From positions 1,910,226,644 through 1,910,290,643 of the forward strand of contig OY728163.1 of the NCBI GenBank assembly GCA_963277665.1: a stretch of 64,000 nucleotides of DNA, given 5' to 3'. Positions 35,251-48,259 of this stretch are shown here, one piece after another; position 1 is the first letter of the stretch; every line of letters starts with the position of its first letter. The position numbers were made by a program, and so were the translations under genes. Under the pieces are notes generated by a model. The model ran no database searches. It saw only the letters and a program-made list of their open reading frames with translations, and was not told the DNA's origin. Source of the stretch: Viscum album. Its lineage: Eukaryota > Streptophyta > Magnoliopsida > Santalales > Viscaceae.

Positions 35251-36549
35251 ATGTAGAGATGGAGTTTCTTAATGGACTTACTAGGTGTGAAAATTTCCTC
35301 ACGTAGGCTCTGCATTCTCGAATTTGATCATATCGTTAACCAGATCATGGGTAGAGTCCTCAACTAGAAAAACCACTTCCTATTCTCCAGAGGTAGGATA
35401 AAACTTATTAATAGTGTTCTCTTTTCTATCCCTATTCATGTGATGTAATCCATTAAAGATAATAAGGGAGTTATCACCACTATTGATAGGGTTCTGGCTA
35501 GATTTCTTTATTAGGCCCTATTGGAAGGAAAATAACATTAGGTTTCCTGAAGTATAATGGCCAAGACAATTCTGGAAGAAGGTATCAACATGGGGAATTT
35601 ATTTTACACCATTGAGTGCATAAACTCCAAGATAACATGGGATTATTTAGAGGGTCATACCCTTTAGGGAATGATGATGTATGCGAGATGCAGTATAGAC
35701 ACAAAGATATGAAACAATAATTCCTCACCCCTTTGGACTATGATTTCTACTCACATTCTTACTCTCTAATATTTGACACATTAGAATATTGGGAAAGGAT
35801 ATATCCTATTCTAAAACCATAACTAGTTAGGGTTAAGGATTGGATTTCCTGGCTTCTCAGGTCCTAAGATTCCCTTCTGAGAGGCAAGCATGTAACCATC
35901 ATTTATCAGGGCTCTTCTGGATAAGGATCAAGAGTAAACCTTCAACACCATTGAAATTAATATGGATTCAGATTAGCATGTATTCACACCCTCTAAATCA
36001 GGTAACTTCTCCACCGAGGATTTTATAATAGTGATACCCTCATGAGATAATATAGATAGATGTAACAAGAATATGTGGTGCATCAAGATTCCCACCAAGT
36101 ACAATTTCCCCACATGGAGAGTCAGAAATCACATAGTATCGGTTGATGAAAATATTAAAAGAACTGGCATCCCACTTATGGTTGGGTGTACATGATATAA
36201 TGATCATCAGGTAGAGTGTTTAGACCAATTATTTTTTGAAGGAGACTGGAAATGTGCTGTGTGGAGTTTATTTATAGATTTCACTACCTTATCAAGTTAG
36301 GAACTGTCTGAGGATCCTTTCTTAGAATGGTGGTTCCATGGATTTCCTAACACTGTTATGGAGAATTTGGATTAGGCTATGGTCGTTAATGCAATATTAT
36401 GGTTCATTTGGTAAGCTAGAAACAGAGATATAATCGAGGGGGTTCATCCTATGATGAAGTCCGTAATCATTAGAATGAGTATCTTTCTCATCAACTTGAT
36501 TAGACTCCACAAAAACTGGTGATATGTTCCGATAATTAAACCTATTCAA

Positions 36550-36960
36550 ATGATAAACTTATCTATTAATGGTACTCAAAATTCCATCATAGGCCATTGG
36601 GTTCACTGGATCCCACCCTCTATGGGCCTCAAACTTAACACAGATGGGTCTTGCAGGCTAGGAATCATGTCGTTCATAGGGGTGGTTCAAGACACTGAGG
36701 GTTCTATCATCATGGTGTTTATAGTGTATTTCTGTTGTGGTTAGTCTCTCTATGTTGAGGCTATGGATATTCTCATCGGTCTTAGACTATGCCACCAAAA
36801 AAATATTAATATCCTAGAAGTGGAAACAGACTGCATGATCTTATATAATGATCATATAAGAACAGGTACTACCCCTTGGTTGATCTACTATATTATTATA
36901 AAATGCAGAGGTCTACTCAAAAATAATACAAATGTTTCTCACACCTAGTGTGAGAGTAAT
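36550..36960 (+). pseudogene. LINE RNase H domain remains
   Basis: Reads LKLNTDGSCRLG, then GVVQDTEGSI, VEAMDILIGL and EVETDCMILYND. The acidic residues of RNase H (D of NTDGS, E of VEAM, D of ETDC) are all visible. A stop lies after YFCCG at about 36742. This type of RNase H at the C terminus is known in plant L1-type LINEs. Confidence 0.82.
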
Positions 36961-38085
36961 AAAGTAGTTGATCATCTTGATTATATAGCCGTTCAAATCC
37001 TACTCCACAGACTGGAATTTCCTTGAGGGAGAGGGGTAGAACCATATCAGTGGGGATGCTCTTGGTTTACATTATTTTAGACCCCCTAGGTCATGTTTTA
37101 CCTTATCTTCTCTTGTTTTTGTCCTTATTCTCACAACTCCTTTTAATAAATAAATAATTATGATGATGATGATATATGAAATATATTAAATAATATATGT
37201 TTTTATTCAAGGATTGATAAAGAAATCATGTTTTCATTGGAGTTCTATGGTAATTATGGTTTCAAGATAATAAATGATGAAGGTATTCACATATTTTCTA
37301 TGTGAAAATTAAGAACTATTTCATGTTGTTGAGAGGACTAATGATAAGTCCATTTTTGAAATTTAGTGACCTTCTTTCTAAAGTTTTGGATTTAAAAGGG
37401 ACATAAGGTAAACCATTTATGAAATGGTTTATGTTTAAATTTTAATTTCGTATTAAGGATTAAAGTATTATTTTACCATATAAAGATTTATATATAATTT
37501 GTGATAAACATTTTTCTATGATGATAACTAAAGATAGATGGAATGACTTATCATTCAATTTAGGGATCTTATGATCCACTAGTACTTTAAGAATAAAAAA
37601 TTCTCCTTCATTTCTTAGAGTAAGAGATGAAGTGTAGATTGATCAATGAAAAACCACATGGTGAGATTGTAAGTATATCATATCATAAAAATATTTAACT
37701 TTAGGAAAAAGGATCTTGAAATAAAATCTGGTCCTATTATCATCATTTTTGATGATATCAATAAACTATTTAACACCTATTTGGTTTTGGGTATTGTGAT
37801 CATTAACATTTTAAATATCAACCACTTTATTATGATATGTGATCTTTATCACTATCTATAATTATTTATGCTTTTCCTTTATGTCCAATTATTCACTTTC
37901 CACATATATTCTCATATATAGAAACCTAGTTCTGAGTTACTTTAGGTAACCTTTATTTTTTCAAATTTCCCTTTTAGGGGATGTTTAATTATTCATTTAT
38001 ACGATGTGAATTTAAATGATGGAATTTTTAAAATGTTAAAAATTCAATGACTGAGAATAATTTTGAGGGTGAAATTCATTTTAAT

Positions 38086-38099
38086 GGGGGGGGGGGGGG
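38086..38099 (+). repeat. Run of 14 G at the array polypurine tract
   Basis: TTTTAAT then 14 G, then TAGAATGTAACACCC. The first unit of the array has only GGGTGG here, and element Z six G on its own coding strand. The run seems an expansion of the polypurine tract. Confidence 0.75.
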
Positions 38100-38104
38100 T
38101 AGAA

Positions 38105-41100
38105 TGTAACACCCTGAGATTTTGTGATTCATTTTTTGAATTTAATATTTTTTGATATTTTTTTCTACATGAATTATCGAGTTTATTTGGTGTTATATGA
38201 AACATCAAGTTAATATGTTACTACATGAAAAGATTTCATACATGAAACTCTAATTGAAGTATTTTGTACAGACAACACTAGCTTATCTTTTGTTACACGT
38301 AACACTGTGTTTAAAACAACCACAATATATTATTAATATAGCTATTTGAATGCGACCTTTAAAACCAAGCCATTAAACATAGAGATAAGAATAGTAAAAA
38401 ATAATTTTTAAATATTTTTATATTGGTTTTATATAAAGGAAAAATATTGATAAAAAAGTATTTAGTTTTGATAAAGTCTTTATATGCTTTGAAAATACTA
38501 TTTTCTCAAAAAAAATTATGTATTTATGTAAAAAATAATAAAAGTATATTTTTACACTTTAAAAAAATTAATTTGATAAAATAATATTTTTTTGAAATAA
38601 TAATGTCAAAATTATCTTATGGTGAATTATTGTAATTTTTCTAAAAAGTTTCATTTTTTGATGAATTGTGAAAAATACTGAATTTGAATTGAAATATCCC
38701 TTTTCATTTAAAAAATATATAATGTATAATTATATATTGAAATTATTTTGAAGTAAAATTATTCAAATTAAATATCATTTAATCTAATTTAGTTCTTTAT
38801 AAATAATTTTATATTTAATTTTGATATAAAAACATTTCAAGCTTTCGAACATTTTCTCTTAAAACACCCGTATTCTCATCACATATGTGGTATTAATTTT
38901 AAATTAAAATGTTCCACTTATATGAATGGAATTTGAAAAAAAATATTAAATATTTAGAATAATAATAAAATATATTATATAATAATGTAAATATAATATT
39001 TGACGAAAATCAATAGTGAATGCAGTAAAAATTAATTATTGCGGTTAAGATATAAATTGTTTTACCGGGGGTTAAACTAGAACGATAAGAGTGAAAATGA
39101 CCTAAAATATTTTCTTAATTATATTTAATGAATTTATTTTGATGTTTTTCATAATATTATTTAAATTATGGATATTTATTTCCACTTTCATTTGAATATG
39201 ACCCATATAATAAGTTAAGTAAAGAAAAAGATAAAAAATATACCTTTTTTTACTTTTAATATCTATAAAGCCTTATGGTAGGGGAAAACCACATATGTTC
39301 GATTATATATAAAATTTGTTTAATAAGAATTGGTTTTTTTATCATGATAATTTATTTTAATTTTTTTGAGACTAAATAATTGATTAAAAGCTTAAGAAGA
39401 ACCCACATAGTAAATATTTAGTAAAAAAATAAAATAAAATAAATGATACTAAAAATATTAAATGTGAAGTAAATTGAATGAATTATTATGTTATATTATT
39501 TTTTAGATGAATATATCATGATACATAAGTGTTAATATAATATATTATAATTCCACTATTATCTTCATATTTTTTAAATTTAAATTAAATTAATAACGTC
39601 AAATTTTATATTAATTTTATTATAAAATAAATGATTTTTTATTAAATAATTTAAAATTATTAAAAATTAAATAATTTAAAATTATTAAAAATTAAATATT
39701 CTTAAAATTAATTTTTAAATATTAATAAATACCAACTATGATCCATTAATGTACCAATGTTTCTATTATAGTTAATATATTGACCATAAAATAGTAAAAA
39801 CTCAATGAGCATGATAAAGGTTAAATAAGTGTTTTTTCACCTTACACACACTTATATTAAAATTAATTTCAAACAAACATATGATTTATATTTTATAATT
39901 TATATATAATAATTATAATTAGTGGGTCAAAATTATCTAATAATTATCACTCTAATTTATTCTTAAAGGATAAATTGCCAAGGATAGATAACTAGTTACC
40001 TTATTGAAAAATCAAAATGGTAAAAATAGTGATACTTAGAAGTGATGGAATGAAATGTTTAAAAAATATGTTTATTTTGTGTTGGAAGCATTGATCAACC
40101 ATATAATCCCTCAAAACTTTAATTATCTAATTTGGATTCACTTTAGGTAATGTTGACCTCCCAATAGTGAATACTTTTGATTATTTTTAAGAACGCCACT
40201 CCCCCTCAACTATAAAAGGGTACTCTATATCCCAACTTCTTTACACCTATAAAGCAATTTAGATCAACCATAATATACCGAATTCACTTTTTAAATTATC
40301 TATACTCATACTATAAGCCTTATATTGGATATAAATCATACCAAGCACAGATTTTCTACAAACCCAAGGAGGATACAAAAAGAAGAGGTAACATTCATCA
40401 ACGAGTGTTTTCATTTTATTTCTTCTACACCCTATTAAATTATTATTATAGAATGATTACATAACAACATTATTATATTAAAAATATTTTTTTATATTAA
40501 AGGTAAAACCTATATCTACACACACTTCCATAAAATGGGTTTCAAAATCATCATTTGTGTGTGTGACGAACTACCACATCACAAACCCATGCCATTTGTT
40601 TTTTCATTAACACCTTTAAATGTTATGAATAATAATGAATTTAGAGTTTATATATGATATATGTGTTATTTATGATGTTATTATTCTTTTTTAATTATTA
40701 TATCAAACATATCTCTATGATTTCCATTTTGTAGGAATACAATAATGTCGTTCGTGTGTTCAACGGACTACCACATCACGCATCGATGTGATTCATTCAC
40801 TCTTTAAATGAAATGTATTAATGATATATTTAATGAATATATGTGATATATATGAAATATAAATGGTTATTTAATTATAATATATCATTTAATTTTATTT
40901 ATTTCAACTTAATAATAATGTAAAAATATATTTCTTGCGTGCATACAACCTACCATCTCAATAAATGGTGTATTTCATATCGATCACTAAATTTATTGAA
41001 TTATTATAAATGAATGTATAATAAAAATATATAAAATTTATATCATGGTTAAAATTTGAAATATTTTAAAAGCATGATCAATGTAATAGGACCAATAAAT

Positions 41101-42683
41101 AACATGTTAAAACTTATGTAAAAAGCAGTTATTACCCAAAACGTAACTTTAACATATAATTGTTAATAAATGTGTAATAAAAAGGTCACTAGAAAATAAT
41201 ACATAATATTATATATATATGAATCTGGTTATGTAACAAATTTATAATAAAATTATACTTATTATATATTAGGTTTTAATGAGTATGATGAAAGTCAATA
41301 CTTAAAGAACATGATTTTCATCTCATTTTTACTTTTATGAGACACATGCCATATTCACCACACATTTCTTTTATGTGGTGTATATAATTTTCCCGAATTT
41401 ATTATGTTATTCTTATCTAGAAAATTATTATGATTTATATATCTATTTTAGGATCTCTCTTTCATGGGATTTACATTTTCAATGTTATCAATGCAGTAAG
41501 GGATTTCTGTCTCACTTTTCCTTTTTGAGACGTATGTTATGTTATAAACCTATCTTCTTTTATGAGGTGTATAAACTTCCACTTTTAAATGTTATATCAT
41601 CAATATAATTATTTTCATGATATTATGACCTTAATTTAATGCTATTATTTCATGGGGACTATGATTCAATGTTACCTATTTGAGAAGAGTTTTATACTGA
41701 AATCTCATTAGTATTCAAGATTGCTTATGATTATGTTTCAGATGATAAAATATTATGATCCATATCTCAAAAAAATAATGTATTTTATTCTCCTATGTCT
41801 ATTCATTATATTTTTATGTAATATTACTATTTTTATACTCTTTGGTACTTAAAATAATTGATAAAATATTTTTTATAAAATTTTTACTTTATTTCTCTCT
41901 TCATTTTTAAATAAATTTTATAAAAAAACTATGTTTTCTAAAAGTGTTTTCAAACATATTTTTAATTTTTTTAAGGTCATTTTCTAGGAAAAAGATTTTA
42001 AAAATGGTTTTAAAAAAAAAAATTTAAGATTATTTTCTATGAAGTCTTTATAAGTTTCAAAAGTTATTTTCAAATAAATATATTTTGAAAATTTTTTATG
42101 TTTAAAAAAGCGTTTTAAGTTATTTTCAATGATTCAGTTATAAGTTTTAAAAGTTATTTCCAAAGAAAAAATCTTTCATAATTTTTTATGTTTCAAACAT
42201 ATTTTTTCAAATTAGAAATGATATTTTCTCATGAAATGTTTTAAATGATTTCCAAAATATTCCTTTATTAGTTTTCAAGGTTATTTTCAAATAAAAGGAT
42301 TTTCATAATGTTTTATGTTTCAACAATTGATTTTCAATGAAAGAAAATTTTCCTTAACAAATAACCCAAGCCATCTTTCAAATTTTTTTCCCATATAAGA
42401 TGGAATTATATGATATTAATTATGATTTATTGGGGATATTATCCAAGTATACCATTAATATTAATTCCTTGAATGGTTTATGTTTTGATGACATGATATT
42501 TAAGAAACCCGTTTCTCTGTCACAGGTTATACCATGGGAAGATTCTTATAAAACCCACTAATTTTCATGGGTTATTCTATTATTAAATGATCATAAAACT
42601 TATATATTTTCCACAGGTTATGATATGATGAAATGTTTATGATACCCATTTCATTTCATAGGTTATGATATGATGAATTTAGT
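38105..42683 (+). repeat. Array LTR 3, left part (before the copia)
   Basis: It starts TGTAACACCCTGAGATTTTG at 38105, a near-canonical chromovirus LTR start, after a run of 14 G. It matches LTR 2 along its length. CTATAAAAGGG (40210-40220) is a good TATA box, and AAGAAGAGGTAAC (40380-40392) the splice-donor-like site. It is interrupted at 42684 by the copia and resumes at 51552. Confidence 0.83.
40211..40218 (+). promoter_or_regulatory. TATA box of array LTR 3
   Basis: TATAAAAG in the context CTCAACTATAAAAGGGTACT. Transcription would start near 40245, giving a U3 of about 2.1 kb and an unusually long R-U5 of about 3.2 kb. Confidence 0.65.
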
Positions 42684-44144
42684 TAGTCCCATAAGGCCAA
42701 ATACCCTGGGGGGGGGGGGTTAATTAGGGTATGACAGATTTAAACCTCTGCCCCTTTAGATTTTATTTTACTGTTAAGAAAAAATATCTTCTCTCTCTTT
42801 TCCATAAAAAAGTATAAACATAAATTAAATCATGCACATGATAGATCAATTTTTTACTTGGTTCACCCTCATTGGGTTATGTCCAAGGAGAATACACTGG
42901 GGATGTTCTAATGTACCAAATACACTATAAGCGCACTGTTGTTTACAATGTTCGAAGCTGAGTTAATGTCCCTTATGGATTATAACCAATCACAATTTTA
43001 AATCTCACTGCTCTCTTAATATAAGTGTGCTCATTGCTTCTTCATAATATCCACTCACAGTTTTAAGACTTGTAGGTCCCTTCATTATCACAAATGAATT
43101 CATCTTTCTCTCCATGTAGGTGCTCTGTCGATGTCCAATGTTCACCTGTAGATGAATCTTACTCTGTACCAAAGTTACCAAGAAATCTTCCAAATTTCAT
43201 GCAGCCCCAGAATGACAGGTGCGTTTCTCTAATCCTGGAAAATAGGTGCCACCAAAACACTTGCGCGACACTCCCTTCTTCAACAAAAAACTTGGTCGAC
43301 TCACACCTTTTTACAACCAAACCAATATTGGCATGCAACTACAAATTGGCATGCTTCTATAAGCCTGGAACGTAAGGGTCACCTAAACACTTGTGTGACA
43401 CTCCCTTCTCCGACTCATAACTTGGGAGACCTACACCCTTTTACTCCCAAACCAATATTGGCGCGTAACTATCAACTGACGCCCATCTTCTGAATATTAG
43501 TATAGTTGGGCGAACAAACCACCACTTATGCAGCCAAACCACATGTGCGACTGGAGATCTAATTTTCTCTAAGTGTTTAGATTATATGAAAATAATAAGG
43601 TATATCCCTCTATGTGTAGGCATTTTTGACACCCTGAGCACCAGCGTGCATTTCTCCTCCTGGCGCACAAGTCCAACCACCCATGTCTCTGTCGCCCTAG
43701 TCATCTTGTGTGCCCAAACTAAAACTTGTGAACCCCTCTTTCCTTTTACATATTTTTATATTCTAATCTTGAAAAAAATATGGCACACAAGTTTTCAAGC
43801 CTCAAATACACCGATGCACGAGTCCCTTTTCCAAAACACTTTTCTTCATTTGTCGATTTTGAGGCCCAAAAATCTAGCAAACACTGGAAAATGGAACCAC
43901 ATTGTATCTGATCTTTTAGTAATGCCTCCAGATCATCCATTCCTTTGTTGAGGTTCTTTAATAAATCATGGATTACTGACAACATCCCTTGAACTAAAAA
44001 AATCACCATGTAAACCCCCCTTTTCAATAAATTTGTACATCGTGGTATGCTTTGTCAGTAAACAGAACATGGATGCCTGATTTTTTAACAAACACAATGA
44101 CCTAAAAAATGATTCAATGATACCTTGAGGGATTTTTCCAAACA
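42684..44144 (-). repeat. Copia 3' LTR
   Basis: Matches 50091-51551 from TAGTCCCATAAG to the shared CAATGATACCTTGAGGGATT segment. It carries a run of 12 G at 42708-42719. Runs of GTGTGACACTCCCTTC recur three times inside, forming diverged sub-repeats near 43260 and 43390. Confidence 0.9.
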
Positions 44145-44156
44145 ATCTCCCCTTTA
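44145..44156 (-). other. Copia polypurine tract
   Basis: The minus strand reads CTAAAGGGGAGAT, followed by the LTR start TGTTTGGAAAAATCC. This position and strand agree with the minus orientation of the coding parts. Confidence 0.8.
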
Positions 44157-44843
44157 GGTTTGTTTAAAAATCTTCTCATAAAAAATTCTCTGCACTTTGA
44201 TACCTCATTAAATCTTCTTCTAACCGCTACCACCACTCGCCTCTTACGATTCAGATAACAATATTGGATTTACTCAAAAGATGCTCTAAGCCCACATGAG
44301 TAATGATTGGCATAAAAAACAAGAGTAAATGAAAAGTTATTCAATTAATCACTTCATTTTTGACACCAATTATTGATACCACACTGATACCAATTGCTTA
44401 TCGCTGGATTCCTTCTGATGCCATCCTAACACCACTCTTCTACTTTTATCACGATCCTCAACTGTCATGATATCTGTGATTTGATCGATCAATTTTAGCA
44501 TTATCAGATTTAATACTCTCCTTCTTCACTTCTTGAGTTCTTGTGTTTCCCAAGATAAGATTTAGCTAATCACTTCAAACACCACATACTCTCATCATGA
44601 TTCCCCCTATCAGCTTCTTAACCCGTTTTGGTAAATTCCCCCTATCTCACTGCTCCACCTTTCATCTTCTCCCCATGTCTTTGAAAAAGACATTTTTCCC
44701 TTCTTTAGCCATAGTTTCTACCCCTTTAAGAGTAACTCTTTCTCATACTTTTTCAACGAACCCAAAGGTCACTCTTTTGTGGTCTGTAATAGAGTATAGA
44801 GAACAAATTAGTACAGTAAAGAAAACACACCATACCTTAGGGA

Positions 44844-44858
44844 GGGGGGGGGGGGGGG
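44844..44858 (+). repeat. Run of 15 G in the copia 3' non-coding part
   Basis: An uninterrupted run of about 15 G after TAGGGA. It is the longest of five G-runs of 10 or more in the window. Length may be affected by sequencing. Confidence 0.7.
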
Positions 44859-44869
44859 TTCACATCCAC

Positions 44870-45660
44870 ACTTTATCAAGTGCGGGGAGTCGACTAGACT
44901 CTTAGAGCCAGTCGATGCCTCTCAAAAACTTCCTTGGGTAAGGCCTTTGTCAAAAAGTCTACAACTTGTAGTTCTGTAGGCACATACTCCAACTTCACGA
45001 TTCCCTAATCAACATTCTCCTTGATAAAATGATACTATATATCAATGTTCTTTGTCCTTGATTGATTGATGATACTTTTTCTAAGATTTATAGCACTTGA
45101 GTTATCGCATTGGATTCCGATCGGAGACTTCACTTCAATTCCCATATCATCAAGATGCTGCTTCATTCACAATAACAGTGTGCATGCTTGAGTGGACAAA
45201 ATATACTCAGCTTACACGGTTCTAAATGAAATGAAATATTACTTCTTGCTAAGAAAAACAATACATAATCCAACAAGATATAATGCACCTCCTGACATCG
45301 ATTTACTCTAATCTGCTGAACCGGCCCAATCTGCATCAGTATATCCCAAAAATTTTGAATGAGATTTTTCATTATATATCAATCCAAAATCCACCATGCC
45401 CTTGATATAGAAAAGAATTATTTTCACTGAAATCATGTAGATTTCCTTGGGATTAATTTTATATCTTGCTTCTTGGCATGTGGTGAATAAAATGTTAGGC
45501 CTTATCATGGTCAAGTAATGTAATATTCTAATAATTTGCCTGTCTTCTATGATATTGACCACCTTGCCTTCATCATATTTTAACAATTTCATCTTGGTAG
45601 TAACCATAGTCTTCATTTCCTTGGAATTATCCATCCCAAATCTCCTCAAAACCTACTTGG
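44870..45660 (-). pseudogene. Copia RNase H remains
   Basis: 45308-45649 reads RFGMDNSKEMKTM, RQIIRILHYLTMIRPNILF and LGYTDADWAGSAD, the RT-to-RNase H join of copia elements. Further left, on the same strand, are QCDNSSAINL, SRTKNIDI and LEYVPTELQVVDFLTKALP, the standard copia RNase H tail. Both TDADWAG and CDNSSA acidic residues remain. At least two stops separate the parts. Confidence 0.88.
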
Positions 45661-46740
45661 AATATTTAAATTGAGAGATAAATGTGACATTCCTTCCTTG
45701 TGTTACCTATAAAACAAGGAAAGATGTCAGCTCTCCAATCAATGACATTTAAAACTCACTTTTTAGGAATTTAGAAAACTGTCTACATTGAGATTAATCT
45801 GATCCTCTAAATATTATGTCATCAACATAAAATAGCACCATCATCCTTTTATTACTGTCAATGTTTAAATAGATATTTTAATCAACTCCACCACACTGGA
45901 AACCAAGATTCTTCAAATATTTATCAAGCCTCAAGTACCATGCTCTTAGTGCTTGTTTCAACACATATAACGCTTTATTCAATCAAATTTTTTTCTCTCG
46001 TCTTCATGAATGAGAAAACCATCTGGATGCTCTATATACACTTCTTCCTCTTGAACCCCATTTAAGAATGAAGATTTGACATCCATCTAGAACGGTTTTA
46101 ACTTTTTTGAGCTGCGATGGACAAGACTAATATGATTATTTCTAACCTTTCCATAGGGGAAAATGTTTTATCAAAATATATTCCCTCTATTTGGGATTAT
46201 CCTTTTCATAATAGTTGCACTTTTTTTCAAATAACAATTCCATATTCGTTCATCTTGTTGTGATAGACCCATTTAGCCCTGATCACATTCTTATCAACTA
46301 GCCTCAATAAGATCTCCCATGTATGATTCTTCTCAATCTAGTCTAGATCTTCATTCATAGCCTGAACCCAATTCTCATCTTCAGTTACATCAGAAAATAA
46401 TTTAGGTTCAAATTGAGATAAAAGGGATGTCTGATGTAATGAATTCATTCTTCTTGTCTAGACTGGTGTTTTCTGATCACCAATGATATTCTTCCTATCA
46501 ATTTCAGCTCAAATCTTTGGATTATTTGTAGATAGTGACTTGAACTCTTCTTTTTCATCATCTGTATATTCTTCTGATTCATCATCTGCTACTTCTACAC
46601 CCCATGTGTTACTTTCCTCTTCATCACTTTCATCAAGAAACTATTCACTATGTTGTTGAGTATTCTCTTCCTTTTCCACAACAGTTATGTAATTTCTCTC
46701 AAATACTTTTCCCAGCCTCTTGTTAAATCATTTTCATACT
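45660..46740 (-). pseudogene. Copia reverse transcriptase remains
   Basis: The minus strand gives FYVDDIIFRGSD with the catalytic YVDD at 45818-45829. Further right are segments matching the copia start of RT, such as the MDVKSSFLNG-like stretch decayed near 46050-46090 and the ENWVQAMNED-like stretch near 46350-46375. Stops and frame breaks are many; no open part exceeds about 50 codons. Confidence 0.75.
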
Positions 46741-46799
46741 TTTATTTTTCCTCATTAGCTAAGGAATATCCCCTAATCTCCTCATGACTCAAATCTTAT

Positions 46800-47480
46800 C
46801 TATCTTTATTTGTTGAGAATAAAACACTTACTTAAAAAGGTTTGAATGTACATCACCGTTGGCTTCTTCCCATACCACATCTCATACAAAGTCTTTCCTT
46901 GCTTCGGTAACAATAGATCCCTATTAGAAATGTAGACGGACATCAATACTGCTTCCTTCCAAAATTTCTTTGGTAGGTACTTTTCTATAAGCATTATTTT
47001 GGCCATGTTGTTGAATATCCAATTTCTCCTTCCAACCACTCCATTTTTTTGGTGAGTTCTTAATGAATAAACTTGATGCCTTATCCCGCATTTCTCAAGA
47101 TAGTCTTCCACCTGACTGTATGTGAATTTTATGCCATTGTCAGTATGAAACTTCAGAATTTTCTATCCATGCATCCTTTCAGATTTCCCCCGATATTGTT
47201 TTTGGAAAATGAACACATCGGTCTTATGGGAAATGATGAATACCCATGCCATTTTTTCTATAGCAATCAATTAAAAGAACATAATATCTCTTCTTGTCAA
47301 TAGACCTTGGTGATATAGGTCCACAAACATCAACATGCACCAATTAAATCACTCTTTTGGACTTATTTTTCTTAGCATTGTACATTTTTTCTGATGATTT
47401 TACCTTATTTACATGCATCACATGAATGAGAATGATTACATGATAGTTTAGGGATGTCTCTTGCTGCTTCACATTATACT
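46800..47480 (-). pseudogene. Copia integrase remains
   Basis: The start shows HVDVCGPISPRSI (about 47330) and the middle LKFHTDNGIKF (about 47140), giving the first two acidic residues. 46806-47111 reads CGIRHQVYSLRTHQKNGVVG, then NMAKIMLIEKYLPKKFWKEA. The third catalytic residue, normally E in NGVVERKN, is G here (NGVVGRRN), so the active site is broken. Stops also interrupt it. Confidence 0.88.
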
Positions 47481-48090
47481 AGATCATCCAGGGATGGTTG
47501 ACATAGACGACCAAGTCATTTATGCCACAACTTTTTTTCTTTATCTCTAGACAGAAAACACATATATTCTTCTCCACTTACAAGGTAGAGATTTCCCTTT
47601 TTCATTTTTGCTATAGAACCAATACACCATCTATTACTTTAACGATACATATCTTCTTAGTAAACCGTATAGAATTACCTGTGTCACATAGTTGACTGGC
47701 TCTAAGAAAATTGTGACTAAGACCTTCTATAACTAAGACATCAGCACGTCTCATCTCTTTTCCCCCAAATCTATCCTTTCCATATCAGATAATTTTCAGG
47801 CCTTTATCATTTACAAACTTGAAAAATACTTCTTTGTTATATTTTATTCCTGTGACAATATTTTTATTATCTGTCTTGTGAGATGTGAAACCACTGTCAA
47901 GGATCCATACACTATAACGGTCTGATGATTTAAGGGAAATTTCTGCCACCACTTCCTTCTCATAATTTTTATTTTTAATCCATGTCTTGGACCTCACACT
48001 TGGTTTCATTTGAAACACTTGATCTTTCTTGGAGTGAGATGACATAGCTTCATCCCGAAGAGCTGCAAATTGATTTTTAGTTTTCAACTC
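47480..48090 (-). pseudogene. Copia protease and gag-pre-integrase remains
   Basis: 47785-48087 reads YSVWILDSGFTSHKT, where DSG is the aspartic protease active site, intact. Downstream (minus) RRADVLVIEGLSHNFL matches the gag-pre-integrase region and CGINDLVVYVNHP its end. Confidence 0.85.
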
Positions 48091-48259
48091 ACCAATTGGT
48101 TTGTTGATTTGCTACTTGCGAATACTTTTATTCTGTGCTGGCATATTCCTCTTCATGGTCGATGTACAATATCTGTCCATGTTCCCAAATCCTCCACACC
48201 AAAAGAAATTTCCCTTAAAAAATGTTCTATAATATCAAACACTGTTTGGATTCCACTTC

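Larger units (their letters stand above)
33880..37170 (+). mobile_element. 5'-truncated L1-type LINE with RNase H tail
   Basis: The element sits in internal region 2 of the array and is absent from internal region 1. It starts between the usual endonuclease and RT parts, so the 5' end is lost, as is common for LINEs. Order seen: linker (AWEKSKIKWMHEW), RT, a zf-RVT-like segment (ECLDQLFFEGDWKCAVW, about 36200-36270), RNase H, then a tail TTTTAATAAATAAATAATTA followed by ATG repeats. Many stops and frame changes are present. The target site cannot be fixed exactly; about 120 bases of host element seem lost or diverged. Confidence 0.85.
32623..38104 (+). pseudogene. Internal region 2 of the array, interrupted by a LINE
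   Basis: 32623-33880 and 37171-38104 match 25064-26300 and 26424-27343. The knuckle region near 33463-33490 is further decayed (one Cys, G-K-E-G kept). A run of 10 G at 33453-33462 sits where the first unit has AGAGGG. The region ends in TTTTGAGGGTGAAATTCATTTTAA-type sequence and a run of 14 G, the expanded polypurine tract, just before the LTR at 38105. Confidence 0.65.

Noticed and set aside
43094..43375. 93-codon ORF in the copia LTR
   Set aside because: It is on the strand opposite to the element and not open in the other LTR copy.
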